Positions 1 through 7,764 of a stretch of 64,000 nucleotides of DNA are shown here, in pieces. A program made the position numbers and the translations under genes. This DNA is from Arthrobacter sp. PAMC25564 (lineage in GTDB: Bacteria; Actinomycetota; Actinomycetes; Actinomycetales; Micrococcaceae). The stretch spans positions 248,001 through 312,000 of the forward strand of contig NZ_CP039290.1 of the NCBI RefSeq assembly GCF_004798705.1, in the 5' to 3' direction. A model generated the notes under the pieces. It was not told the origin of the DNA, did no database searches, and worked only from the letters and a program-made list of their open reading frames with translations. Every line of letters starts with the position of its first letter. The stretch's first letter is position 1.

Positions 1-85
1 ATCGTGCTCCGCAGCCGATGATTTGTCGAGACGCTGTGGCAAGATCCGTGGCGATGCGCTGACCCGCCGGCGCACCGCCGGCGTC

Positions 86-862
86 CTACCCGGTGCCCTG
101 GAGCAGCGTCGAGATCCGGTGGGCCTCCTCCATCAGCAGGCGCCCCAGGAGCGGCTGGCGGTCCTCCTTGAAGCGCGGCTGTATGCCGGTCAGGGACAGC
201 GCCCAGGCCGGACGGCCGCGCCGGTCAAAGACCGCCGCGCCCATTCCCCAGCTGCCTTCCAGCACGAGCCCGGGATTGACCGAATAACCGGCCTGCCGTG
301 TTTCCGCCAGGTTCCTCCGGACCAGCGCCTCGGTGTGGGCCGCCGCGAAACTGCCGGCGTGCGTTGCCCACGAGGCCAGCAGTTCCTCCTGCTCCCCCTC
401 GGGCAGGAACGCCATGATGGCGGTCCCGGCAGAGGCGACGCCCAGCGGAAAGCGGACGCCCTCGTGCAGCACGAAGGAACGCACCGGGAAGCTGCCTTCC
501 TCACGGAGCAGGCACACGGTCTCGGAGCCGCGGCGGACGGAAAAGAAGGCGCTCTCGCCGGTCTCCTCGGCCAGCCGGCGGAGGCTGGGCCGCGCGATGT
601 CCTCCAGCGGGAACCGGGCCGAGGCCACGGACCCCATCAGCAGGATCTCCGGCCCCAGTACCCAGTTTCCGCTGCTCGCGTCCTGGTCCAGCAGGCCCTC
701 GGCCGCGAGGGAGCTGAGCAGCCGGTGCACCGTGGGGCGGGTGAGGCCGGATTCCCGGACCAGCTCCACGAGCGCGGAGCCCTCGGGTTTCCGTCCCACG
801 ATCCTCAGCAGGGCCGCAACCCGGCTCACCACCTGGGCGCCCTGGACGGGTAATGAATTCAT
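86..862 (-). CDS. IclR family transcriptional regulator
   Basis: 258 residues, the usual IclR length. An N-terminal winged helix-turn-helix (about residues 8-70, with LTRPTVHRLLSSLAAEGLL as recognition region) precedes the C-terminal effector-binding domain (about 80-250). The start is fixed by GAGGAGAAG directly before the ATG. It is divergent from the CoA-transferase/thiolase operon, and the 255-bp gap contains repeats of a TCCAnAnnGTGGA palindrome, so it probably controls that operon and itself. The ligand is not readable from sequence; a short-chain keto acid or its precursor is likely from context. PcaR-type regulators of beta-ketoadipate genes belong to the same family, so that role is a possible alternative. 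Confidence 0.92.
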   Translation of the reverse strand: MNSLPVQGAQVVSRVAALLRIVGRKPEGSALVELVRESGLTRPTVHRLLSSLAAEGLLDQDASSGNWVLGPEILLMGSVASARFPLEDIARPSLRRLAEETGESAFFSVRRGSETVCLLREEGSFPVRSFVLHEGVRFPLGVASAGTAIMAFLPEGEQEELLASWATHAGSFAAAHTEALVRRNLAETRQAGYSVNPGLVLEGSWGMGAAVFDRRGRPAWALSLTGIQPRFKEDRQPLLGRLLMEEAHRISTLLQGTG

Positions 863-900
863 CTTCTCCTCGGGTTTTCCGGATCGTTATCGATAAAGTA

Positions 901-1033
901 TCCATATTGTGGATAGTCAACAGCCTAGCGTCCACACTGTAAAAATGCAGGTTTTTCGCCAAACTTTGTGCATTGACAGCCCCTGCAGGGGCACCGTACG
1001 CTCCAATATCAGAACAACCGTCCACAAAGTGGA
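901..1033. promoter_or_regulatory. Repeated IclR-type operator sites in the divergent promoter region
   Basis: Two 13-bp near-palindromes, TCCATATTGTGGA (901-913) and TCCACAAAGTGGA (1021-1033), and a degraded copy TCCACACTGTAAA (931-943), lie between the iclR-type gene and the CoA-transferase gene. They share TCCAnAnnGTGGA. Position and symmetry fit binding sites for the divergent IclR protein. No -35/-10 pair could be assigned with confidence. Confidence 0.6.
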
Positions 1034-1117
1034 TCGGAAATTGGATCGGAAGGCCGGGTAACCCCGGCTCGGGCCGCGGCCCATCACCCAAGCTCAACCG
1101 CTCAATGAGGAGATGTA

Positions 1118-1846
1118 ATGTCAAAGGTGAAATCCGGAGCAGCCGCCGCGCTGCAGGACGTACTGCGGGACGGCATGACGCTGGCCGTGGGTGGCTTTGG
1201 GCTCAGCGGCATCCCGGCGGACTTGATCGAGGCCGTCCGGGATTCCGGCGTGAAGGACCTCACCGTGGTGTCGAACAACATGGGCGTGGACGGCAAGGGC
1301 CTCGGCGTGCTGATCGAAGCCGGCCAGGTCCGCAAGGTCATCGCCTCCTACGTGGGGGAGAACAAGCTCTTCGCCGAGCAGTACCTCGCCGGGAGGCTGG
1401 AGGTCGAGTTCACCCCGCAGGGGACCCTCGCCGAGCGCCTCCGCGCCGGCGGCGCCGGCATCCCCGCCTTCTACACGAAGACGGGCGTCGGGACCCTCGT
1501 CGCCGAAGGCAAGCCGCTGGCCGAGTTCGACGGCGAAACGTATGTCCAGGAGCGCGCCATCAAGGCCGACGTCGCGCTGGTCCACGCGCACACCGCCGAC
1601 ACCGACGGCAACCTGGTCTACCGCTACACCGCGCAGAACTTCAACCCGGTGGTGGCCACGGCCGGTGCCGTGACCGTCGCGGAAGCCGAGGTGATCGTCG
1701 AACCCGGCGCGCTGGACCCCAACCACGTCACCACCCCCGGCGTCTTCGTCCAGCGCCTCGTCCAGGCCAGCGGCCGGGTCAAGGACATCGAACAGCGGAC
1801 GGTCCGCCCGCGCGCCGGGGCCGCGCCCGCCGTCGTACCCGCCTGA
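1118..1846 (+). CDS. scoA: 3-oxoacid CoA-transferase subunit A
   Basis: 242 residues, the normal alpha-subunit length. The family glycine-rich signature GGFGLSGIPADLI is near residues 23-35, followed by conserved VSNNMGVDGKGLG and YVGENK blocks. With subunit B it moves CoA from succinyl-CoA to a 3-keto acid. GAGGAG stands upstream of the ATG. Close to the acetone carboxylase operon the natural substrate is acetoacetate, giving acetoacetyl-CoA. The same family includes 3-oxoadipate CoA-transferase (PcaI), which sequence reading alone cannot exclude. First gene of a three-gene operon. Confidence 0.9.
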   Translation: MSKVKSGAAAALQDVLRDGMTLAVGGFGLSGIPADLIEAVRDSGVKDLTVVSNNMGVDGKGLGVLIEAGQVRKVIASYVGENKLFAEQYLAGRLEVEFTPQGTLAERLRAGGAGIPAFYTKTGVGTLVAEGKPLAEFDGETYVQERAIKADVALVHAHTADTDGNLVYRYTAQNFNPVVATAGAVTVAEAEVIVEPGALDPNHVTTPGVFVQRLVQASGRVKDIEQRTVRPRAGAAPAVVPA

Positions 1847-1878
1847 ACTGCACCTAAAGACTTTTGAGGAGAAACACC

Positions 1879-2577
1879 ATGGCCTGGACCCGGAATGAAA
1901 TGGCTGCCATCGCGGCCGAAGAACTCAACGACGGCGACTATGTCAACCTTGGCATCGGCATCCCCACGCTGGTCGCCAATAACCTGCCCGGGGGCGTCCG
2001 CGTCGTCCTGCAGAGCGAGAACGGCCTGCTCGGCATGGGCCCGTTCCCCTACGAGGGCGAGGAGGACGCGGACCTGATCAACGCCGGCAAGCAGACCGTC
2101 ACGGTGCTGCCCGGGGGCAGCATCTTCGACTCCGCCACCTCCTTCGGCATGATCCGCGGCGGGCATGTGAAGGTCGCCATTCTGGGCGCCATGCAGGTCT
2201 CCGGGAACGGTGACCTCGCCAACTGGACGATCCCCGGCAAAATGGTCAAGGGCATGGGCGGCGCCATGGACCTCGTCGCCGGCACCCCGCGCGTCGTGGT
2301 CCTCACCGAGCACAACGCCAAGGACGGCACCGCCAAGATCGTTCCGGAATGCACCCTGCCCCTCACCGGCCTGAGCTGCGTGGACCGGATCATCAGCGAC
2401 CTCGCGGTCTTCGACCTTGTTAAGACAGGCTCCGGCCGGCAGCTCACGCTGACCCGCCTCGCACCCGGCGTCACCGTGGAGGAGCTGCGCGGAAAGACCG
2501 GGGCGGCGTTCGACGTCGCGCTCGAAACCCTTGAAGTACCCGAAGAGACACCGGCATTCGAAGGAGCCACGGCATGA
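1879..2577 (+). CDS. scoB: 3-oxoacid CoA-transferase subunit B
   Basis: 232 residues. The motif [10 protein letters not shown] (about residues 45-54) carries the catalytic glutamate that forms the enzyme-CoA thioester in this family; GIGIPTLV and the later GGAMDLVAG block are also typical. The start is the ATG preceded by GAGGAG, 32 bp after subunit A, rather than an upstream in-frame codon. The end overlaps the thiolase start as ATGA, so translation is probably coupled. Together with subunit A it should activate acetoacetate released by the carboxylase. Confidence 0.9.
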   Translation: MAWTRNEMAAIAAEELNDGDYVNLGIGIPTLVANNLPGGVRVVLQSENGLLGMGPFPYEGEEDADLINAGKQTVTVLPGGSIFDSATSFGMIRGGHVKVAILGAMQVSGNGDLANWTIPGKMVKGMGGAMDLVAGTPRVVVLTEHNAKDGTAKIVPECTLPLTGLSCVDRIISDLAVFDLVKTGSGRQLTLTRLAPGVTVEELRGKTGAAFDVALETLEVPEETPAFEGATA

Positions 2578-3758
2578 GCCTGAAGGAACAGTTCGACAAG
2601 GATGTCCTGCTCACCGGTTGGGGCCACAGCCGTTTCGGCAAGCTCACGGACGAGACGCTCGAGTCGCTGATCGTGCAGGTCGCCACCGAGGCGATCGGCA
2701 ACGCCGGGATCGAACCGGGCCAGATCGACGAGGTCTATCTGGGCCAGTTCAACTCCGGCATGATGCCGCTGGCCTTCCCCTCCTCGCTCGCGTTGCAGGT
2801 CTCGGCCCAGCTCGCCAACGTCCCGGCCACCCGGGTCGAGAACGCCTGCGCCTCGGGGTCCGCCGCCTTCCAGCAGGGCACCAAGTCGCTGCTGGCCGGC
2901 ACGGCGAAGACCGTCCTGGTGATCGGCGCCGAAAAGATGACGCAGGCCGGCGCCGACGTCGTCGGGGCCGCCCTGCTCGGCGCGGACTACGACATGGCCG
3001 GGAAGACCTCGACCACCGGCTTCACCGGGCTGTTCGCCGAGGTCGCCAAGCACTACGAAAAGCGCTACGGCCCGGTCTCCGATGTGCTCGGCACGATCGC
3101 CGCGAAGAACCACCGCAACGGCGTGGACAACCCCTACGCCCAGCTCCGCAAGGACCTCGGCGAGGAGTTCTGCCGCACCGTCTCGGACAAGAACCCGATG
3201 GTCGCCGATCCGCTGCGCCGCACCGACTGCTCCCCCGTGTCCGACGGCGCCGCCGCCGTCGTGATCAGCGTTGCCCCCACCGGCGGGGCCACCGCGCCGG
3301 TGCGGCTCGCCGGCTTCGGCCACGCGAACGACTTCTTCCCCGCCGAGCGCCGGGACCCGACAGCCTTCGCCGCCACCCGGGTGTCCTGGCAGCGCGCGCT
3401 GGGGATGGCCGGCGTCGGGCTGGAGGACCTGGACTTCGCCGAGGTGCATGACTGCTTCACCATCGCCGAACTGCTCATGTACGAGGCCATGGGACTGACC
3501 GGCCCGGGCCAAGGCGCCCGCGCCCTGGCCGAAGGCTGGGTCTTCAAGGACGGCAAGCTGCCCATCAACGTCTCCGGCGGGCTCAAGGCCAAGGGCCACC
3601 CCGTCGGCGCCACCGGCGTCTCCCAGCATGTCGTCGCCGCGATGCAGCTCACCGGCACCGCCGGCGCCATGCAACTGCCCAACCCCCGCCGGGCCGCGGT
3701 GCAGAACATGGGCGGCGTCGGCATCGCGAACTACGTCAGCGTCCTCGAAGCCGTCTAG
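2574..3758 (+). CDS. Thiolase family acetyl-CoA acyltransferase (SCP2-like)
   Basis: 394 residues. The acylated cysteine lies in [15 protein letters not shown] (about residues 85-99), with HDCFTIAE and the C-terminal [11 protein letters not shown] histidine motif. This pattern is nearer to SCP-x/SCP2-type thiolases than to biosynthetic acetoacetyl-CoA thiolases. The expected reaction is cleavage of acetoacetyl-CoA with CoA to two acetyl-CoA. It overlaps subunit B by four bases and ends the operon; a large palindrome starts six bases after the stop codon. Precise chain-length preference is inference. Confidence 0.85.
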   Translation: MSLKEQFDKDVLLTGWGHSRFGKLTDETLESLIVQVATEAIGNAGIEPGQIDEVYLGQFNSGMMPLAFPSSLALQVSAQLANVPATRVENACASGSAAFQQGTKSLLAGTAKTVLVIGAEKMTQAGADVVGAALLGADYDMAGKTSTTGFTGLFAEVAKHYEKRYGPVSDVLGTIAAKNHRNGVDNPYAQLRKDLGEEFCRTVSDKNPMVADPLRRTDCSPVSDGAAAVVISVAPTGGATAPVRLAGFGHANDFFPAERRDPTAFAATRVSWQRALGMAGVGLEDLDFAEVHDCFTIAELLMYEAMGLTGPGQGARALAEGWVFKDGKLPINVSGGLKAKGHPVGATGVSQHVVAAMQLTGTAGAMQLPNPRRAAVQNMGGVGIANYVSVLEAV

Positions 3759-3764
3759 GAAAAG

Positions 3765-3827
3765 CAACGCGGGGTCAGATACGGCCCATCCCGGGCCCTT
3801 TAATGGGCCGTGAGTGACCCCGCGTTG
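3765..3827. repeat. Large intergenic palindrome, copy 1
   Basis: Two 25-base arms (3765-3789 and 3803-3827) match at 22 positions around a 13-base loop. The arms begin CAACGCGGGGTCA and end TACGGCCCAT or the equivalent. A nearly identical element with the same 13-base loop length is at 14928-14996. It follows the thiolase stop and could end transcription, though it has no T-run. It looks like a REP/BIME-type dispersed palindrome. Confidence 0.8.
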
Positions 3828-3982
3828 GGGGTGTTCCGGGCCCGGGGCCACAACGCCGGGCCAGGAACCCGCACGGCGAATCAGCCCGGGGGACCTCCGC
3901 TGTCTTTGACGCCGCTGTTCCCATAGGATTTCAGAGGGCTAGATGCATTCCCGGCTACAGCCGGACCACAAGGAGGTGGCGG

Positions 3983-6799
3983 ATGCCGACAGGACCGCCC
4001 AGTGCGTCAAGCAAGTTCCGCGCGCCCGAGCCGGTTGGCCAGTGGGTTCACCGCGCGCGGCTGACCGAGATGCTCCACTCGGACCGGAAACGCCGGCTCG
4101 CGTTGATCCACGCCCCGGCCGGATTTGGCAAGTCAACTCTTGCCGCCCAATGGATGGAAATCCTCGCGGCCCAGGGCCTCGTCACCGTCTGGTTGTCCTT
4201 GGACCGGGATGACAACAACACCATCTGGTTCCTGTCACATCTGCTTCAGGCAATCCGCAAAGCCCGTCCCGGACTAAACGAGGAACTGCAGCAGCTGCTT
4301 GAGGAGCGGCCCGACGACGCTGAGCAATATGTCGTTCCAGCCCTCATCAACGCCATTGATGAGGACGGCCAGGACATCGTGATCACCCTGGATGACTGGC
4401 ACCTGGTCACGGAGCCCAGAACCAGGGCGGTAGTCGAACGGCTGCTCGACGCCGGCGGCTCCCATCTGTCCTTCATCATAACCAGCCGCTCCCGCGCGGG
4501 CCTGCCGCTGGGCCGGCTGATGGTGCGGGACCAGCTGCTGGAAGTGGATGCGGTCTCGCTGCGGTTCGATGAACATGAATCCAAGGACTTCCTGGTAGGT
4601 ATCAACCGGCTCGATCTCGATGCGGGGGACGTGGCGAGCCTCCACCAGACCACTGAAGGCTGGATCGCGGCCCTGCAACTGGTCTCCCTTTCCCTGCGGG
4701 ACCACCGTGAGGCCTCGGAACTGATCGAGCGGCTCTCCGGCCGGCACGCGTCAATCGGTGAATATCTGGCCGAAAATGTCCTCGACACCCTCGACCCCGA
4801 AACGCTGGATTTCCTCCTGATGACCTCGGTTCCGGAACGGCTGTGCGCCGGGCTGGCGTCCGCCCTCTCGGGGGTGGAACTCGGCCAGGCCATGCTGGAG
4901 AAGATCCAGGCCCAGGACCTTTTCCTGCAGCCCCTTGACGAGGACGGCACGTGGTACCGCTATCACCACCTGTTTGAGGACTACCTGCGCCGCCGTCTGG
5001 AGCGCGATTACCCGGGCCGGACCCAAGAACTGAACCTGATCGCTGCCCGCTGGTATGCGGAAAACGGATTTCCCAGCGACGGGGTGGACCATGCCCTCGC
5101 CGCCGGAGACGTCGAGCTCGGGGTGGAGATCGTCGAATCCCGCGCGATGTGGCTGGTCGAGCACTCGAGCATGTCGACCCTGCTGGCACTCGTCGGCAAG
5201 ATCCCGGCTGACCACGTCGCCGGGCAAGCCAGGCTCCAGATGGCCGTAGCCTGGGCCCACACCCTGCTTCATCAGTCCGGGGCGGCGCAAAGCGCCCTGG
5301 ACCTGGCCGAAGCCGTGATGCCCGCTGATGCGACGCTGACCGAGCACGACCGCTTTGAACTGGGCGTTGAGGGGCTCGTCGTCCAAAGCTGCATCGATAT
5401 GTACGGCGACCGGGTGAACCATGTGGATGAACTCGACGAAAAATGCTTTGCCCAGGCGGACCTGCTCCGGCCCTGGATCGTCTCAGTGGCAGCGAACGTC
5501 TCAACGTTCAAGAAGATCCACGACGGCGATTACCCTCTCGCTTTGGAACAACAGCGCTGGGCCGCGAAGTTCCACGGCCTCACCTCGGGCCCCTTCAGTG
5601 GCGTGTACGGCCAGTGTTTCGCGGGGCTTGCCGCCTACGCCCTGCTCGATCTGGACAGCGTGGACCAGCACTTCACCGCGGCTGTGGAACTCGGCCGGCG
5701 CAAGGCAGGACGATACTCGCATGCGGCGCGGCTGGCGGGCGCAATGATGGGGCAGCTTCTTTACGAACGCGGCGAGCTCGATAAAGCGGAGAAGCTTCTT
5801 GAGGAGACCCATGAGCTGGGCTCCGAAGGCGGCGTCGTGGACTTCATGATTTCGACGTTCGCCACCTTGGCGCGGATCAAGGCACTCCGGGGCGACGCGT
5901 CACGGGCGCGGGAAATCCTGGACGAAGGCGATCTTGTCGCGGACAGCCTCGGTCTGGACCGGCTGAAACTGGTCATCAATCTGGAACGCGTCCAGCTGGG
6001 AATCAGCCCACGGCCCGGGCCGGCCGAACCCCATCAAGCCATGCTTCCCGCGGCGGCCGGCGCGGAAACTGCAGCTGCCGCAGAAGCAGCGGGACCGCGG
6101 CTGGAAGGTCTGGCCGAGGCCAGGCACCAGATCCTGCTGGCCACACAGCTGCGGTCCGCCATGGCTGGTGCCGGGCGCGCCGGCCAGGGATCCACCACGG
6201 CCACGGTGAACGCTGCCCGGCATCTGCTGGCACGCGCCACGGCCTACCAGGGTCCGAGGGCTGAACTCAACGCCCGCATCGTGCTCTCTGCGGCCCTTGA
6301 GCAGGCAGGCCACCGTGACGAAGCTGAAGCGACGCTGCTGCCTGCCTTGGCCACCTGCTGCCGGCTGGGGTTGGTCCGCCCGGTTCTGGACGGCGGCCCA
6401 AGCTGCTTGGAACTGGTGCGCGCGCTCTCGGCCAAGCAGCGGCGCGGTTCCCCCACGGACGGCGTGAGCCCTGAACTGCCGCGTTTCCTCAGTATCCTCA
6501 TCCGGCTGGATTCCCAGGCCAGGACCAATCGCGACGCCGGATGGTCATCCGGCCCGGCAGCCCAAACCCTGGGCTCGGCAACGACGCCTGTTCCGGAACC
6601 GGGCCTGTCGCAGCGCGAACAGACGATTCTCCATCTTGTCGAGAAGAACAGGTCCAACCGCGAAATCGCCCAGGAGCTGCATCTGGGCATCAACACGGTC
6701 AAGTGGTATCTCAAGAGCCTGTTCAACGCGCTCGGCGTCAGCGACCGGAGGGCCTGTGTCACAGAGGCCAGACGCCGGCACCTGCTCCCCCCGGACTGA
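3983..6799 (+). CDS. LuxR family (MalT/LAL-type) ATP-dependent transcriptional activator
   Basis: 938 residues, as expected for large ATP-binding LuxR proteins. A STAND-type NTPase domain at the N-terminus has a Walker A motif APAGFGKST (residues 44-52) and a Walker B-like stretch VITLDDWHL. A long helical TPR-like middle region follows, and the C-terminus (about 870-935) is a LuxR helix-turn-helix containing LSQREQTILHLVEKN and NREIAQELHLGINTVKWYL. AAGGAGGTGG before the ATG sets the start. It is convergent with the ketone carboxylase operon, 24 bp from its last gene, and lies between the two operons of the acetone pathway. A role as ketone-responsive activator is inference; proteobacterial acetone carboxylase operons use a sigma-54 activator instead. 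Confidence 0.9.
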   Translation: MPTGPPSASSKFRAPEPVGQWVHRARLTEMLHSDRKRRLALIHAPAGFGKSTLAAQWMEILAAQGLVTVWLSLDRDDNNTIWFLSHLLQAIRKARPGLNEELQQLLEERPDDAEQYVVPALINAIDEDGQDIVITLDDWHLVTEPRTRAVVERLLDAGGSHLSFIITSRSRAGLPLGRLMVRDQLLEVDAVSLRFDEHESKDFLVGINRLDLDAGDVASLHQTTEGWIAALQLVSLSLRDHREASELIERLSGRHASIGEYLAENVLDTLDPETLDFLLMTSVPERLCAGLASALSGVELGQAMLEKIQAQDLFLQPLDEDGTWYRYHHLFEDYLRRRLERDYPGRTQELNLIAARWYAENGFPSDGVDHALAAGDVELGVEIVESRAMWLVEHSSMSTLLALVGKIPADHVAGQARLQMAVAWAHTLLHQSGAAQSALDLAEAVMPADATLTEHDRFELGVEGLVVQSCIDMYGDRVNHVDELDEKCFAQADLLRPWIVSVAANVSTFKKIHDGDYPLALEQQRWAAKFHGLTSGPFSGVYGQCFAGLAAYALLDLDSVDQHFTAAVELGRRKAGRYSHAARLAGAMMGQLLYERGELDKAEKLLEETHELGSEGGVVDFMISTFATLARIKALRGDASRAREILDEGDLVADSLGLDRLKLVINLERVQLGISPRPGPAEPHQAMLPAAAGAETAAAAEAAGPRLEGLAEARHQILLATQLRSAMAGAGRAGQGSTTATVNAARHLLARATAYQGPRAELNARIVLSAALEQAGHRDEAEATLLPALATCCRLGLVRPVLDGGPSCLELVRALSAKQRRGSPTDGVSPELPRFLSILIRLDSQARTNRDAGWSSGPAAQTLGSATTPVPEPGLSQREQTILHLVEKNRSNREIAQELHLGINTVKWYLKSLFNALGVSDRRACVTEARRRHLLPPD

Positions 6800-6823
6800 C
6801 CGGAGCGGCGCACGCAGGGCCGG

Positions 6824-7645
6824 CTACCCCAGGGTTTCCAGCCGGGCCAATACGCCTTCCGGCGAAGCGGCGCTTGGGATCGAGCTCAGGTAGAAGTCCC
6901 CGGCCGGGAGCTCCACCTCCCGTTCCAGCCAGAACCTTGAAGGGATATACGCGCCCACCGCGGTTTCTCCGTGCAGGTTCACCTGGTCGTCGTCGAGCTG
7001 CCCCAGGGTCCAGCGGTAGTTGACGGCAAGGTTGGAAATCGGGGTGTAGGCCTCGAGCGACACCGTCACGTTGCGCCGGGAACCGGCGGGCGTCCGGTTG
7101 TCCAGCAGGAGTCCTGCGATGGGCAGCCCGGCGAAGGCACGCAGCCAGTCGCTGACATACATGGAGGCGTTCTCCGCGTTGTCGGCGTCAAGCCCGCTGG
7201 TGTCGTCCGCGCCCGAGAAGTGGTGTGTACCAATGAGCCATTCCATCGGCGAGGGGATGCGCAGGACCACTGGCTGGCGGGCTGTCTTGGCGAACGCGGT
7301 AACAAAGTCCAGCACCGCCCGGTTGACGTCGTCGTCTCCCAGCAAGGTCCGCAGGGCGTAGCCGGTCCGCGATCTGGCCGCCATGGCGGTCTCGAGTCCG
7401 GTGTTGCCGGCGGTCAGGTGGCCATAGAGCCGGTTCAGGTCCAGGAGGGCTGCGTCCGGCCGGAGCAGCCCCTGCGCCTGGGCGAAGAAGGCCGCGTAAG
7501 CGGTGGCGTTGTCCCAGGGGACGGGCCGGCCGCGAAGAATGACGGAAGACGCGTAGTCGTGGTGGTCGAACAGCACGGCTTTCGGCCGGCCTGACGGAGG
7601 TGCGGCAACAACATTGGCAAGTGTGGCGGCAGTGGTGGTGGTCAT
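6824..7645 (-). CDS. Uncharacterised protein encoded at the end of the ketone carboxylase operon
   Basis: 273 residues (about 29 kDa) with no family I recognise. The chosen ATG has GGAGAGAG five bases upstream; a longer in-frame form to 7711 lacks a ribosome site. Secondary structure looks like alternating beta/alpha units. VVLRIPSPMEWLIG and the following GTHHFSGADD, and PIAGLLLDNR, resemble strand-loop turns of TIM-barrel enzymes, but this is only an impression. There is no signal peptide or membrane segment. It lies 119 bp downstream of the HyuB-like subunit on the same strand, so it may be an accessory subunit or handle the carboxylation product. By size and gene neighbourhood it could be compared with the separate 34-kDa epsilon subunit of acetophenone carboxylase, but no sequence match is claimed. 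Confidence 0.75.
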   Translation of the reverse strand: MTTTTAATLANVVAAPPSGRPKAVLFDHHDYASSVILRGRPVPWDNATAYAAFFAQAQGLLRPDAALLDLNRLYGHLTAGNTGLETAMAARSRTGYALRTLLGDDDVNRAVLDFVTAFAKTARQPVVLRIPSPMEWLIGTHHFSGADDTSGLDADNAENASMYVSDWLRAFAGLPIAGLLLDNRTPAGSRRNVTVSLEAYTPISNLAVNYRWTLGQLDDDQVNLHGETAVGAYIPSRFWLEREVELPAGDFYLSSIPSAASPEGVLARLETLG

Positions 7646-7764
7646 TTGTCTCTCTCCGGACTGTGGCTGTGAAAGGCCTCCAGCGCCGCACCGTCCGGGA
7701 TTCCGGCGCATGCGGCGCTGAAGGCTTTTGGGGTTGGTGCGTCCTGAGTCAGGACGCTGACGGG

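Noticed and set aside
61..85. Inverted repeat of CGCCGGCG units after the IclR gene
   Set aside because: The unit is self-palindromic and common in GC-rich DNA; no T-run follows, so neither terminator nor repeat family is supported.
1118..3758. Identity as pcaIJF (beta-ketoadipate pathway)
   Set aside because: The IclR/CoA-transferase layout fits, but the thiolase is of SCP2-like type and no other pca gene is nearby, while a ketone carboxylase operon is. Kept only as an alternative.
2049..3851. Long open frame antisense to the CoA-transferase B and thiolase genes
   Set aside because: It is the shadow of codon bias in high-GC coding DNA; no ribosome site, and the composition is unlike a real protein. 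The same applies to long antisense frames over 17583-20141, 23546-25195 and 60775-62394.
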